Source: Paenibacillus sp. V4I7 | GTDB taxonomy: Bacteria; Bacillota; Bacilli; Paenibacillales; NBRC-103111 | NCBI RefSeq assembly: GCF_030817275.1 | Contig: NZ_JAUSZD010000002.1 | Span: 4,650,001-4,714,000 of the forward strand | Reading direction: 5' to 3' | DNA length: 64,000 nucleotides | Shown: positions 1 through 8,187 of the stretch, piece after piece | Position numbering within the stretch: the first letter of the stretch is position 1 | Layout of the letters: each line of letters starts with the position of its first letter | Made by a program: the position numbers and the translations under genes | Notes under the pieces: generated by a model | Told to the model about the DNA's origin: nothing | The model's database searches: none | Seen by the model: the letters and a program-made list of their open reading frames with translations, nothing else

Positions 1-1360
1 TCCGAAGATTGATGAATTGGACGCCTTCTACGGCGCGATCTGCATCAAATCCATGAATACGATTCGGGTTCGTATTCCTTCCGTTATACGAGACGTTCCG
101 GAACGTAATGTTTTCAATTCGGTTGCCTGCAACTGGATTGTAGTCCTTATTCCAAACGACACGCAGGTCAAACAATTGACCTAATTCAAAATCCTCCACC
201 CGAATGTTATCATAGGTCACATTTCGGACTGTATTCTTATCTCCGGCGTTAATCGCCATGGCTCCCCAATAATTAACCTGCGGCTCATGGTGCTCCAGGA
301 TATCGATATTTTCGAACAACACATTCTCAATCGTATCCCCATCCTGGTCATGGTCACCGTGGGTTCCGATCATCAACGCATGAGCGACATCCGCCCAAAA
401 TATCGAATTGCGCACCGTCAGATTTCTCGCATCTCCATGATAATCCCAGCGTGTACCATAAAAGGCTATGCAATCATCGGATGTGCGTAAAAAGACATCA
501 TCAATCTCGATGTTAGAGCTCGCCATCATATCGATGCCGTCCGACCAACCGCGCGTACTAAACGACTTGAAGTTACGAATATGGATATGCTCCGACTTCC
601 CGATATAAATACTATAATGCGGTGGATCCAACGTCATGATGCCTTCGATGGATATATGCGTGGAAAACAGGATTCGGATGCCTCGAAACGCAGAGAACCG
701 ATGAAAGTCAGACAAATAAAGGAACCCTCTGCCCCGAATCTGGACATTCTCCACATGCTCACAAACGAGCGATCCTACTACGATTGCGCCTCCAGCTATA
801 TAAACGGTCGTGTTTGACGGTATTCGCAGGATGGTTTCCTCCAAATAATGCATACCTGGAGCAAAGTAAATGACTTTTGGCGTATGGCCTCCTGGTAGAA
901 TAGGTGCTGCGGCCAAGCGATAGATATCCTCGGTACGATGAATGGCAGGCTTTAGCAGAAGCACGTTCGGATCGTCCTGCTGCGGCACACTCTCTTCTAT
1001 GGGGTTGGCAAAAAGATGAAGGTTACTAAATCGCTCACCGTTGATTTCAATGGACAGCTTACGTGGACGATCCAATGTAAAAGTAACAACATTCTCATTC
1101 ATCGAAAATGGAACATGGGTGGATAGCGGACGTATAACCGCTTGGTCGACTTCTTGGTTTAGCACTGTCACCTGAACCTCGATCGTTCCTTCCATGTCGA
1201 AATAAACCATGGATGCAGAGCGAACGTTATGCATATCTACCTTCACTTCATAAACGAACAGCTGCTGCCACTCTTGACCCGTTGTACGTACTTTTACAGT
1301 GAAGTCATTCCGTCCAATAGCACCTTTTGGCGCCTCATAAACTATTAATCTGCTAGTCAT
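1..1360 (-). CDS. GH28/GH49-like right-handed beta-helix glycosidase (3' end outside window)
   Basis: About 453 N-terminal residues are visible; the gene runs off the left edge. The ATG at 1360 is preceded by AGGAGG. The first ~125 residues look like a beta-sandwich of the type found in front of GH49/GH28-like enzymes. A beta-helix follows with WSDGID (D274, D277) and TSDDC (D295, D296); the 21-residue spacing equals that between the catalytic aspartates of polygalacturonases. The usual GHG step reads AHALMIG, and the RIK substrate-binding motif was not found, so the substrate may not be plain polygalacturonate. There is no signal peptide, which points to a cytoplasmic enzyme. It is the last gene seen of the operon starting with GH88 at 7165. 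Clan GH-N membership is well supported; the exact family and substrate are inferred. Confidence 0.75.
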   Translation of the reverse strand, partial: MTSRLIVYEAPKGAIGRNDFTVKVRTTGQEWQQLFVYEVKVDMHNVRSASMVYFDMEGTIEVQVTVLNQEVDQAVIRPLSTHVPFSMNENVVTFTLDRPRKLSIEINGERFSNLHLFANPIEESVPQQDDPNVLLLKPAIHRTEDIYRLAAAPILPGGHTPKVIYFAPGMHYLEETILRIPSNTTVYIAGGAIVVGSLVCEHVENVQIRGRGFLYLSDFHRFSAFRGIRILFSTHISIEGIMTLDPPHYSIYIGKSEHIHIRNFKSFSTRGWSDGIDMMASSNIEIDDVFLRTSDDCIAFYGTRWDYHGDARNLTVRNSIFWADVAHALMIGTHGDHDQDGDTIENVLFENIDILEHHEPQVNYWGAMAINAGDKNTVRNVTYDNIRVEDFELGQLFDLRVVWNKDYNPVAGNRIENITFRNVSYNGRNTNPNRIHGFDADRAVEGVQFINLR

Positions 1361-1379
1361 TATTTCCTCCTGAATATCA

Positions 1380-1430
1380 TTAAGTTTCCAGATGCACCCA
1401 CCAGATCAATACGCTTTCCAAGCTTATCAT
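1380..1430 (-). CDS. possible 16-residue leader peptide
   Basis: A short frame, ATG at 1430 to TAA at 1380, has AGGAGG nine bases upstream (1440-1445). It lies in the 188-base gap between the heparinase-type gene and the GH28-like gene, ending 19 bases before the next ATG. The peptide contains a WW pair. It could be a translational-coupling leader or chance; no homology is recognised. Confidence 0.2.
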   Translation of the reverse strand: MISLESVLIWWVHLET

Positions 1431-1548
1431 GAGGGTGAACCTCCTGAAATGCTGTTTTTTAAGATCAAACTGAGGTTTTTTAGGATGATGAAACCGCTAC
1501 AGCTCCACAGAGAGTTCATCGTGTATACTCAAATTATGCAGTTATTTT

Positions 1549-4500
1549 TTACTTACCACACACTAATTCATTGTGGATGAGAATACCATCTTTGTATTCC
1601 AAGATATTTACAGTTATTTCGTCATGTTCAATTTGATTGACCGTTATGATTTGTATTCTGCCGTCTTTAAGAATCACTTCGACCGTATTTGCATCGGCAG
1701 CCTGCACGGATAGGATCATGCTTTCCGTCTCGAAAGGTTCAACGATGGTGATATATCGGCCAATGGTACCTTTCGTCCTTACAGCGTACGTTTTGCGTCT
1801 TTGGGCTTCATCACCAGGGAAGGCATCGGCTCCAATCAATCCTACAAAACGCACAGCATTTATTCCTGATAAATCAAGGGTTAGGATGCCCACCTTGTCA
1901 TGGTCAACTGGACTTGTAGGTATGGCCTTCGGGTATTCATTCCCTACGATCGTAACCCGTCCACCCTCGTAGTCCTTACCTATACCGCAGCCACGATCAA
2001 TATTTTCGTAGACTACGTCTAAATCGCAAAGATTAAACTTCCCGCCATCTGCAGTGACCACATATGCCTCACCCCAGAAAAGCCCTTGTTTTGTTTTTTG
2101 CGGATACTTTTGTTCGTTGTAGGTAGGATTATTTTTGACTCTTAGCGTTAATGTTTTAGCCCCCTGAAGATCGATGTCACATTTCCCTTCGCTTAGGAGC
2201 CATGCGCCAAACTCACCTTCTGCTTTTACATCACCATCTACTTCTACTCGGTACTCGATCGGTATCATATATCCGTGATCCTCTGCAGTTCTGCCAATGA
2301 TTTGAATCGATTGTTTAGGCCAAGCGGTGTGTACATCCATTTTTAATAAGCCTGGTGTATTATGGGCGGTTCGAGTGCCACGCATATCTTCGCCTTCCCC
2401 AAAGATGGTTTCAAAGCTTGCGACACTTGTCCCAACTACATCATACCAATGGCAATCCGTTATAAATTGTGCATCAGATAGAGGGTTTTCGGTAAATTGG
2501 CTAGTATGCTGCAGTTCGCTCAAGGTATCGGACTTTATCCCTTTAAAACCTTTAATTTGGAACAAGCTATCATATTGATGCTCTTTTTCGCCTTTAAGGT
2601 AATCAAATATCACGATATAATCGTCGGTTACCCCCATCACTCTTTTTTGTGTGATTGGTTCTGTGAACTCTGACAATTCACCATAAGGTGGAGCATCTTT
2701 CACTTCTGGCAATGAACTCGCATTCATTTTGCATCTTTCTTCTAAAGTTTTTGTCTCGTTGTAAATCATTCCGCCATAAGGAGGATAAGACCATTTCGAA
2801 TTTGTCTCTATTGCAACAGCCTGTATCGCTTTACCGCTATAAAATAACAATCTTTTGGAATCACTGGGCACCTGCATTTTTTGATCGACTACGACCATAT
2901 TTTTGGTCATCGAGTTTTGGACATAGAATTTATACATAAAATGCGGATAGCCCCACCATACATGCTCAGGGTTATAAAAGCTGCGCCCATAACGCATAAT
3001 AGATAAGATTTCCGTACGATCAAAATGTCCATGAGCATACCCATGTGAGCCATATCGCATAACCGCTTGAATTTGGTCCTTCTGCTCTCTATGTTCAGTC
3101 TGACTTCTTAACATCGCTATGCCAACATTATCCGCATATGCATTGTTCTTAACGTAAGAAGAAGGATACTCCGGCAATTCGGCATGTCCAAATATCGGGT
3201 CCACATTGACATTTTGATGGATAACAGGGATGTATTCCGGATCCTTATAATAGCTATAAGCCAAGTCGAAAGTCGAACCAAAGTGCACTCCCTCTAATTT
3301 CTTTTCATCAGAGTCACTAATACCAAACAGGACCCCCCTGTAATCCAAAAATGGGATCGTCGCATCGAACATGTCTTTGATACAGACATAGTTCTTTCTA
3401 TTGCCACCCCACTTTTTGTTATACATGCCGAATCTTACTTTTACATCTTCACCGTTATAGGTACTATTGATTTCATCATTAAATGGGATCGGGTAATGCG
3501 TATGCAAAATGTTAATTCCGAAAGGAAGCAAGGCATGTGCGGTGTGGATATACATCGAGGATACCCATGTGTTATACCCAACGGAACATTCATGCCACCA
3601 ACCATCATTAAACAAACCATATTTCAAGTGATGAATGGAGCCCCCCATGCCGAATGCAAACCGTAAGGCTCGTTCGATATCTTCTATAGCCAGCGCACAA
3701 TAAAAAGCGCCTGTTATTTCTGATAATAACCAATTAGAAATATGTCCTTGATGTAAATGTGTATCTAAGATATCCATATAGATGCGAAACGTTTTTTCTA
3801 CCCCTTGGTGTTCTTCAGGCGTCAAAACACCTGCTTGATGAATAATATCGTAAGGGATCGCTAGGTGCTGGAAGAAATGTCCTTCCTGAACATAGCTCTG
3901 GCTGCAGCCTTTTTTCTTTTTCGGATACCCTATTTCCTCATCTATGAAATAGCGTAGAAATTTAGCCACTTTCTCAGCGTATTTGATGTCTTCGGTAAGC
4001 GCATAAGCATAGGCGGCTGACATAATATCATGCTCTTCACTTGTGTTATAGCAGTAATCTCGTTCTTCAATTGGTGGTTTGACTTCCCATGCATCCGCGG
4101 TTGCTATTAATTGATCATACGCAGGTTTGAATTTCGGATACTTATCAATTTTCTCTTTTGTTTCTTTCCACTGCTGCTCGTTATGATAAATATAAGGATG
4201 CGGCAATCTTCTTAACGTTTTGAACTCTACGGTAACAGCACGATCACTGTCACCATTAGCAATAAATTTAAGGAGCGTATTTTCATGCCCGCCCGCTACC
4301 ATATAATCATGTACTTTTACGATCGCTGTTATGTCCTGCTTGGCATTCGGCTCTAAAACAAATTGGGCTGGTGTAACAATAGGAAATAAAGACTCCCAGC
4401 CTTCAAATACTTGTTTGATGATAACATTTTGTTTGGCTTCCGAACAATTATACACACTCATCGTGTATACGACTTCTTCCCCTACATCACCAGATTTACC

Positions 4501-4950
4501 CAGCACATTCGTTTCAACAAATATCTGATCTCCTCGATGAAAGCTAGCCGAAATCAATTCAGCATTCCCTTGCAGTTCAAAACTTTTCAGAAATCTCCAT
4601 ATATCCCCTTTACTCGTTTCTATTTCAAAATCGGACAGCTTCAGCTTTACATCATGCTTTCCAGACCCAGCGAGTACAATTCTCGCGTTAACACTCCGAT
4701 TATCGATAAAATTAGCTTTGACCTTTATTTCTGTTTCCTCCGCATACGCATTCAAATGAAGCTTTAATCCATGCCAACCCATTGCTTCAAGCGAAGAGTC
4801 ATTGCCTCTTTCAAAACCGATGGGATACCAGCCTACAGCATTTGCGGGTGTTGGATATTCTATTTTTACAGTCTCCCTTAGATCATAACCATGATCGCTT
4901 CGTTGTCCTGCGACATGCCAATCTTCCAAAAGATGAATACGATTTAACAC
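1549..4950 (-). CDS. large heparinase II/III-family polysaccharide lyase, cytoplasmic
   Basis: 1133 residues, starting at a GTG preceded by GAGGTGA. The central and C-terminal part has the heparinase II/III layout: an alpha/alpha toroid (about residues 260-600) followed by beta-sandwich domains. A catalytic-type stretch at 631-644 includes Y633, H636, H640, H642 and D644 (YGSHGYAHGHFD), as in lyases that abstract the C5 proton of a uronic acid. An extra ~240-residue beta-rich N-terminal part makes it much longer than the usual 600-750 residues. No signal peptide is visible, so it probably acts on imported oligosaccharides. A paralogue lies at 30651-34082. It sits between an esterase and a GH28-like gene and downstream of a GH88, which would hydrolyse the unsaturated uronate ends it makes. 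The actual uronate substrate cannot be told from sequence. Confidence 0.82.
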   Translation of the reverse strand: MLNRIHLLEDWHVAGQRSDHGYDLRETVKIEYPTPANAVGWYPIGFERGNDSSLEAMGWHGLKLHLNAYAEETEIKVKANFIDNRSVNARIVLAGSGKHDVKLKLSDFEIETSKGDIWRFLKSFELQGNAELISASFHRGDQIFVETNVLGKSGDVGEEVVYTMSVYNCSEAKQNVIIKQVFEGWESLFPIVTPAQFVLEPNAKQDITAIVKVHDYMVAGGHENTLLKFIANGDSDRAVTVEFKTLRRLPHPYIYHNEQQWKETKEKIDKYPKFKPAYDQLIATADAWEVKPPIEERDYCYNTSEEHDIMSAAYAYALTEDIKYAEKVAKFLRYFIDEEIGYPKKKKGCSQSYVQEGHFFQHLAIPYDIIHQAGVLTPEEHQGVEKTFRIYMDILDTHLHQGHISNWLLSEITGAFYCALAIEDIERALRFAFGMGGSIHHLKYGLFNDGWWHECSVGYNTWVSSMYIHTAHALLPFGINILHTHYPIPFNDEINSTYNGEDVKVRFGMYNKKWGGNRKNYVCIKDMFDATIPFLDYRGVLFGISDSDEKKLEGVHFGSTFDLAYSYYKDPEYIPVIHQNVNVDPIFGHAELPEYPSSYVKNNAYADNVGIAMLRSQTEHREQKDQIQAVMRYGSHGYAHGHFDRTEILSIMRYGRSFYNPEHVWWGYPHFMYKFYVQNSMTKNMVVVDQKMQVPSDSKRLLFYSGKAIQAVAIETNSKWSYPPYGGMIYNETKTLEERCKMNASSLPEVKDAPPYGELSEFTEPITQKRVMGVTDDYIVIFDYLKGEKEHQYDSLFQIKGFKGIKSDTLSELQHTSQFTENPLSDAQFITDCHWYDVVGTSVASFETIFGEGEDMRGTRTAHNTPGLLKMDVHTAWPKQSIQIIGRTAEDHGYMIPIEYRVEVDGDVKAEGEFGAWLLSEGKCDIDLQGAKTLTLRVKNNPTYNEQKYPQKTKQGLFWGEAYVVTADGGKFNLCDLDVVYENIDRGCGIGKDYEGGRVTIVGNEYPKAIPTSPVDHDKVGILTLDLSGINAVRFVGLIGADAFPGDEAQRRKTYAVRTKGTIGRYITIVEPFETESMILSVQAADANTVEVILKDGRIQIITVNQIEHDEITVNILEYKDGILIHNELVCGK

Positions 4951-4990
4951 GAGCTCACCTCACTATGGTTTTAATTTCCAACGAATTCCC

Positions 4991-6016
4991 TTATGATCGC
5001 AGGCACTCCGCAAGCCAATCAAAGGACTTACGTCCCGATATTTCGTGACTTCCCGGAAAAAGATCCGATTGGAAACAATCCAGAACATTCATGCCATTAT
5101 AAATCTCCTTAAGCTCCGCAATAGCCTCGCGAACATTCTTTACCGGAAAGATTGGATCGTTCTCGCCTGATTCTACGAACAAATTACGAGGGGCTATTAA
5201 GCCGATGAGCTCCGGTTGTTCGGCATCGAGCAGGATACCGGGCAAGTAATTATCGATGCAATGATGCATGGCAAGAATGCTTCCCTGAAACGTACTCGTC
5301 CACCCTGCAAGCACGGTGGCCTTAATCCGATCATCTAGTCCTGCTGTAAATGCGCTGATCAGACTGCCTCCGGAAAAGCCGAAAATCCCGATGCGGCTAG
5401 CTATGACATCATCTCGAGATTGTATGTAATCCAGCGCCCGGATGGCTTCGTAAACCCGCATGCCCGCCAATGTTCTACCGAACATCAACAATTGGGACGA
5501 CAGCGTACCGCAGGAGCTGTAGTTCGGATTCGCTATGATCTCTTCCGCCATCCGACGCACTCCGAAACCCATGATTTCCGGGATGACCACAAGCAGCCCC
5601 CTCTTCACCAGTTCGACAGCAAAACGGTTATGGATTCCGGGTTCGCCCAGCACGCTGCCGTTCAGAGCAAGACCAACAGCGTCTCGTTGACCATTGCCAT
5701 GTCCATGGCAAGCCAGCACCGCAGGCCATGAGCCTTTTCCATCTTTCGGTACCAGCACCATGACAGGGACGTCTACGGATTCCATGGTTGTATATTTGAT
5801 GTGCTCAAGATAATAATCGCCGTAATCCTCCTTCTCCAGCACAATTGGTTGAAGTGGTGTTACCGTTCTAGGAAAACTTCCCAGCGCTTTCCTTAATCGG
5901 CCGCACAGCTCCTGCCGATCTACTCCGGTATGCTTCTTTCCGGACCGCAGCTTAAGCCGCTCATTCTTCGTTTCCTCGTACAATCGCTTCAGAAATTCAT
6001 CCGTTGTCCAGTTCAT
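4991..6016 (-). CDS. alpha/beta hydrolase, acetyl-xylan-esterase/dienelactone-hydrolase-like
   Basis: 341 residues from the ATG at 6016, which has AGAGGAAG just upstream; an in-frame ATG 24 bases earlier lacks such a site. In the longer numbering the oxyanion region is HGHGNG (112-117), the nucleophile S223 is in GFSGGS, the acid is D295 (GENDPIF) and the histidine is H332 (GSHE). This is a complete triad. Related proteins are sugar-ester or uronate-ester deacylases, and the family often appears in carbohydrate loci. It lies 27 bases downstream of GH88 and 40 bases before the heparinase-type gene, so removal of O-acetyl or other ester groups from uronate oligomers is a reasonable inference. 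No signal peptide. Confidence 0.7.
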   Translation of the reverse strand: MNWTTDEFLKRLYEETKNERLKLRSGKKHTGVDRQELCGRLRKALGSFPRTVTPLQPIVLEKEDYGDYYLEHIKYTTMESVDVPVMVLVPKDGKGSWPAVLACHGHGNGQRDAVGLALNGSVLGEPGIHNRFAVELVKRGLLVVIPEIMGFGVRRMAEEIIANPNYSSCGTLSSQLLMFGRTLAGMRVYEAIRALDYIQSRDDVIASRIGIFGFSGGSLISAFTAGLDDRIKATVLAGWTSTFQGSILAMHHCIDNYLPGILLDAEQPELIGLIAPRNLFVESGENDPIFPVKNVREAIAELKEIYNGMNVLDCFQSDLFPGSHEISGRKSFDWLAECLRS

Positions 6017-6043
6017 ACTGCTTCCTCTCTTCCAACACATCCA

Positions 6044-7165
6044 TCAAAAGATGCGGTGCTTCCATCCATTAAGCTTGGATATCGCTTCCACGTAATAATA
6101 ATCGCCATAAATAAGCGAGACATCAATAAACGAAGTGCCGCTGCCAGTAGCATGCAGCAGAATGGCTTCGTGCTCCGGCTGATCCCAAGTCGCATAGTTT
6201 TCAGTCAGCGAACGCAGGATCCGCTCTGCTGCACCGGCGTATAATTTCTTTTCTCCTGCTGGCACGAAATCCGCGAGATCAAGAAAGGCTGAAGCGGCAA
6301 TGGCCGCTGCTGAGGTATCCCTCGACATGCCCTCTTCCGATTCCAAACGGAAATCCCAATACGGGACATGATCCTCAGGCAGCGCTGCAATGAAGTAATG
6401 CGCGATCCTCTTCGCTGTATGAAGAAACCGCTCATCCTCCGTGTGACGATATGTATTCACAAAACCGTATAATCCCCAGGCCGTACCGCGGCTCCACGAT
6501 GATTCCGGAGATAAGCCTTGGCCGCCAAAGTTTTCGATATAAGCACCCGTCTCGGCGTCGAATGAAAGGATGTGTTTCGTCGATCCATCCTCTCGGATGC
6601 CATACGCCATCGTCGTCTCGGCATGACGAATCGCCATATGTTTATACCTAGGATCGCCAGTCACCTTACTAGCCCAGAACAGAAGTGAGATGTTCAGCAT
6701 GCAATCGATAATGACCCAACCGGGTACTGGTTTACCGTCAGGTCCATTATTCCAGGCTCGAATAAATCGCCCAACAGGATTATAACGTGCTGCTAGAAAA
6801 TTCGCTGCCTCAATCCCTCGGCGGAATCCATCCGAATCCCCTGTTAATGTATTTTTGATAACAGCTGTTGGCAGAAATTGAAATCCTACATCATGATGAA
6901 GCTCCTCCGTTGGTTTCACGAACCACTCTTCCAGAAGGCAATCCCAGTGCCAGGCAGCCTCTTTATAGTGATCTTTACCTGTCATGTCATTCATGATCCA
7001 CAGTATGCCCGGCCAGAAGCCAGTCGTCCACCAATCGGAGCCGATGTCATCAAACTTGCCATCTTCTCCTGCGAAATGCGGACATTTCGTACCCATTTGA
7101 TCCATCGTACGTGTAACTTTACTATCGAGTCTTACCATGATTTCTTGCCAATATGCTGTACTCAT
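6044..7165 (-). CDS. GH88 unsaturated glucuronyl hydrolase
   Basis: 373 residues. The ATG at 7165 follows GGAGG at proper spacing; an ATG five codons earlier overlaps that site. The protein is an alpha6/alpha6 barrel with the two GH88 aspartates, D92 (HHDVGF) and D154 (IIDC). Their 62-residue separation is close to the 61 of the Bacillus unsaturated glucuronyl hydrolase (D88, D149). Also typical are the WTTGFWPG and WSRGTAWGLYG segments. The enzyme hydrates the 4,5-unsaturated uronate left by polysaccharide lyases and releases the 5-keto sugar. It is the first gene of an operon with esterase, heparinase-type lyase and GH28-like enzyme, and is divergent from an AraC regulator. Cytoplasmic (no signal peptide). 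Confidence 0.88.
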   Translation of the reverse strand: MSTAYWQEIMVRLDSKVTRTMDQMGTKCPHFAGEDGKFDDIGSDWWTTGFWPGILWIMNDMTGKDHYKEAAWHWDCLLEEWFVKPTEELHHDVGFQFLPTAVIKNTLTGDSDGFRRGIEAANFLAARYNPVGRFIRAWNNGPDGKPVPGWVIIDCMLNISLLFWASKVTGDPRYKHMAIRHAETTMAYGIREDGSTKHILSFDAETGAYIENFGGQGLSPESSWSRGTAWGLYGFVNTYRHTEDERFLHTAKRIAHYFIAALPEDHVPYWDFRLESEEGMSRDTSAAAIAASAFLDLADFVPAGEKKLYAGAAERILRSLTENYATWDQPEHEAILLHATGSGTSFIDVSLIYGDYYYVEAISKLNGWKHRIF

Positions 7166-7214
7166 TATGAATACCTCCATCTGTTTTTATCCATTATAGA
7201 TCACCATTTCACAC

Positions 7215-7251
7215 AAAAGTTATGATACAATATCAATAAATGTTGATATTT
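7215..7251. promoter_or_regulatory. conserved divergent promoter/operator element upstream of AraC gene
   Basis: AT-rich stretch containing AAAAGTTATGATACAATAT between divergent GH88 and AraC genes. A similar block is present at 17085-17121 upstream of the broken AraC paralogue (AAAAGTTATAATAAAATAT), and a shorter match lies upstream of the AraC gene at 10177. Conservation across paralogous gaps suggests promoter or regulator-binding function; exact -35/-10 boxes were not assigned. Confidence 0.35.
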
Positions 7252-7272
7252 TGTCATATAGGAGGTAGTCCT

Positions 7273-8187
7273 ATGAACCGGCTATTCGAACCTGTTATCT
7301 TTGATCATAAAGACATCGTTTGGGATTATCACCTTCGATCCGAAAATGGCTTCAAAGGCTACTATCACTGGCATCAATGCTGTGAAGCAGTCTTCGTACA
7401 CGAAGGACAGGGCAGCATCGTCCTGAATCGCCAGGCTTACGAAATCAGACGAGGAATGTTCTTCTTCTTCCAGCCTTTTCAACTCCATCGTATCCACGCT
7501 ATGGTTAGTTCTGAAACACCCTATGTTCGATCCATTTTTTATGTGGATCCTGTTCTCATTGAACAACAATTACGTCCTTTTCCGAAAAAACACGCCCTTT
7601 TTACTGCATTATGGCAAGGTAGAGACCGTAATCATGCTTATGATCTTTCCCTACAAGCAGAATCGATAGAATGGATTTACTCATCCTTTGATCGCAATAA
7701 CGATGACAACTTTCGCGATTGTGAAGATATCACTTTGCTTTTGCTACAACTTTTGAATGTTGTGGACAGTGTGTACGGGAAAGTGAAAGATGTACAAGAG
7801 GCGCTGAGAAGAAATCCGCGTTACTCGGAAACGATTATGAGTTGGATCGAAAAGCATTATCAGGATGACGTTAGTCTTGAAAATTTGGCAAAAGAAACAC
7901 ATCTATCCACGAGCTACATTTCTAGAGTTTTTCGTCAGGAGACAGGCAGCAGCGTAACAGATTACTTGACGGCCAGACGGATGAAACAAGCCTGCAGACT
8001 GCTTGAGACGACGGATTTGGCAGTCGAGGAAATCGGTATTCGAATCGGCATACCGAACGCCTCTTACTTTATTCAACTCTTTAAACGGGTGATCGGAACA
8101 ACTCCGCTTAAATACAGGAATGATAGAAACGCACCATCTCTTAAGACGTCTGGATTGGAAAATAAATCGAATAGCTTTCATCTTTAA
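7273..8187 (+). CDS. AraC-family transcriptional regulator (cupin + HTH)
   Basis: 304 residues from the ATG at 7273, which follows AGGAGGT; upstream in-frame starts lack a site. The N-terminal cupin-type sensor has HWHQCCEAVFVHEGQG, and the C-terminal ~100 residues hold the paired helix-turn-helix of the AraC/XylS class (ETHLSTSYISRVFRQ, then IGIRIGIPNASYFIQLFKR). It is divergent from the GH88-esterase-lyase operon, so it most likely activates that operon in response to a sugar ligand. Its 3' end overlaps the convergent GH127 gene by 47 bases. A truncated close paralogue lies at 17140. Confidence 0.87.
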   Translation: MNRLFEPVIFDHKDIVWDYHLRSENGFKGYYHWHQCCEAVFVHEGQGSIVLNRQAYEIRRGMFFFFQPFQLHRIHAMVSSETPYVRSIFYVDPVLIEQQLRPFPKKHALFTALWQGRDRNHAYDLSLQAESIEWIYSSFDRNNDDNFRDCEDITLLLLQLLNVVDSVYGKVKDVQEALRRNPRYSETIMSWIEKHYQDDVSLENLAKETHLSTSYISRVFRQETGSSVTDYLTARRMKQACRLLETTDLAVEEIGIRIGIPNASYFIQLFKRVIGTTPLKYRNDRNAPSLKTSGLENKSNSFHL

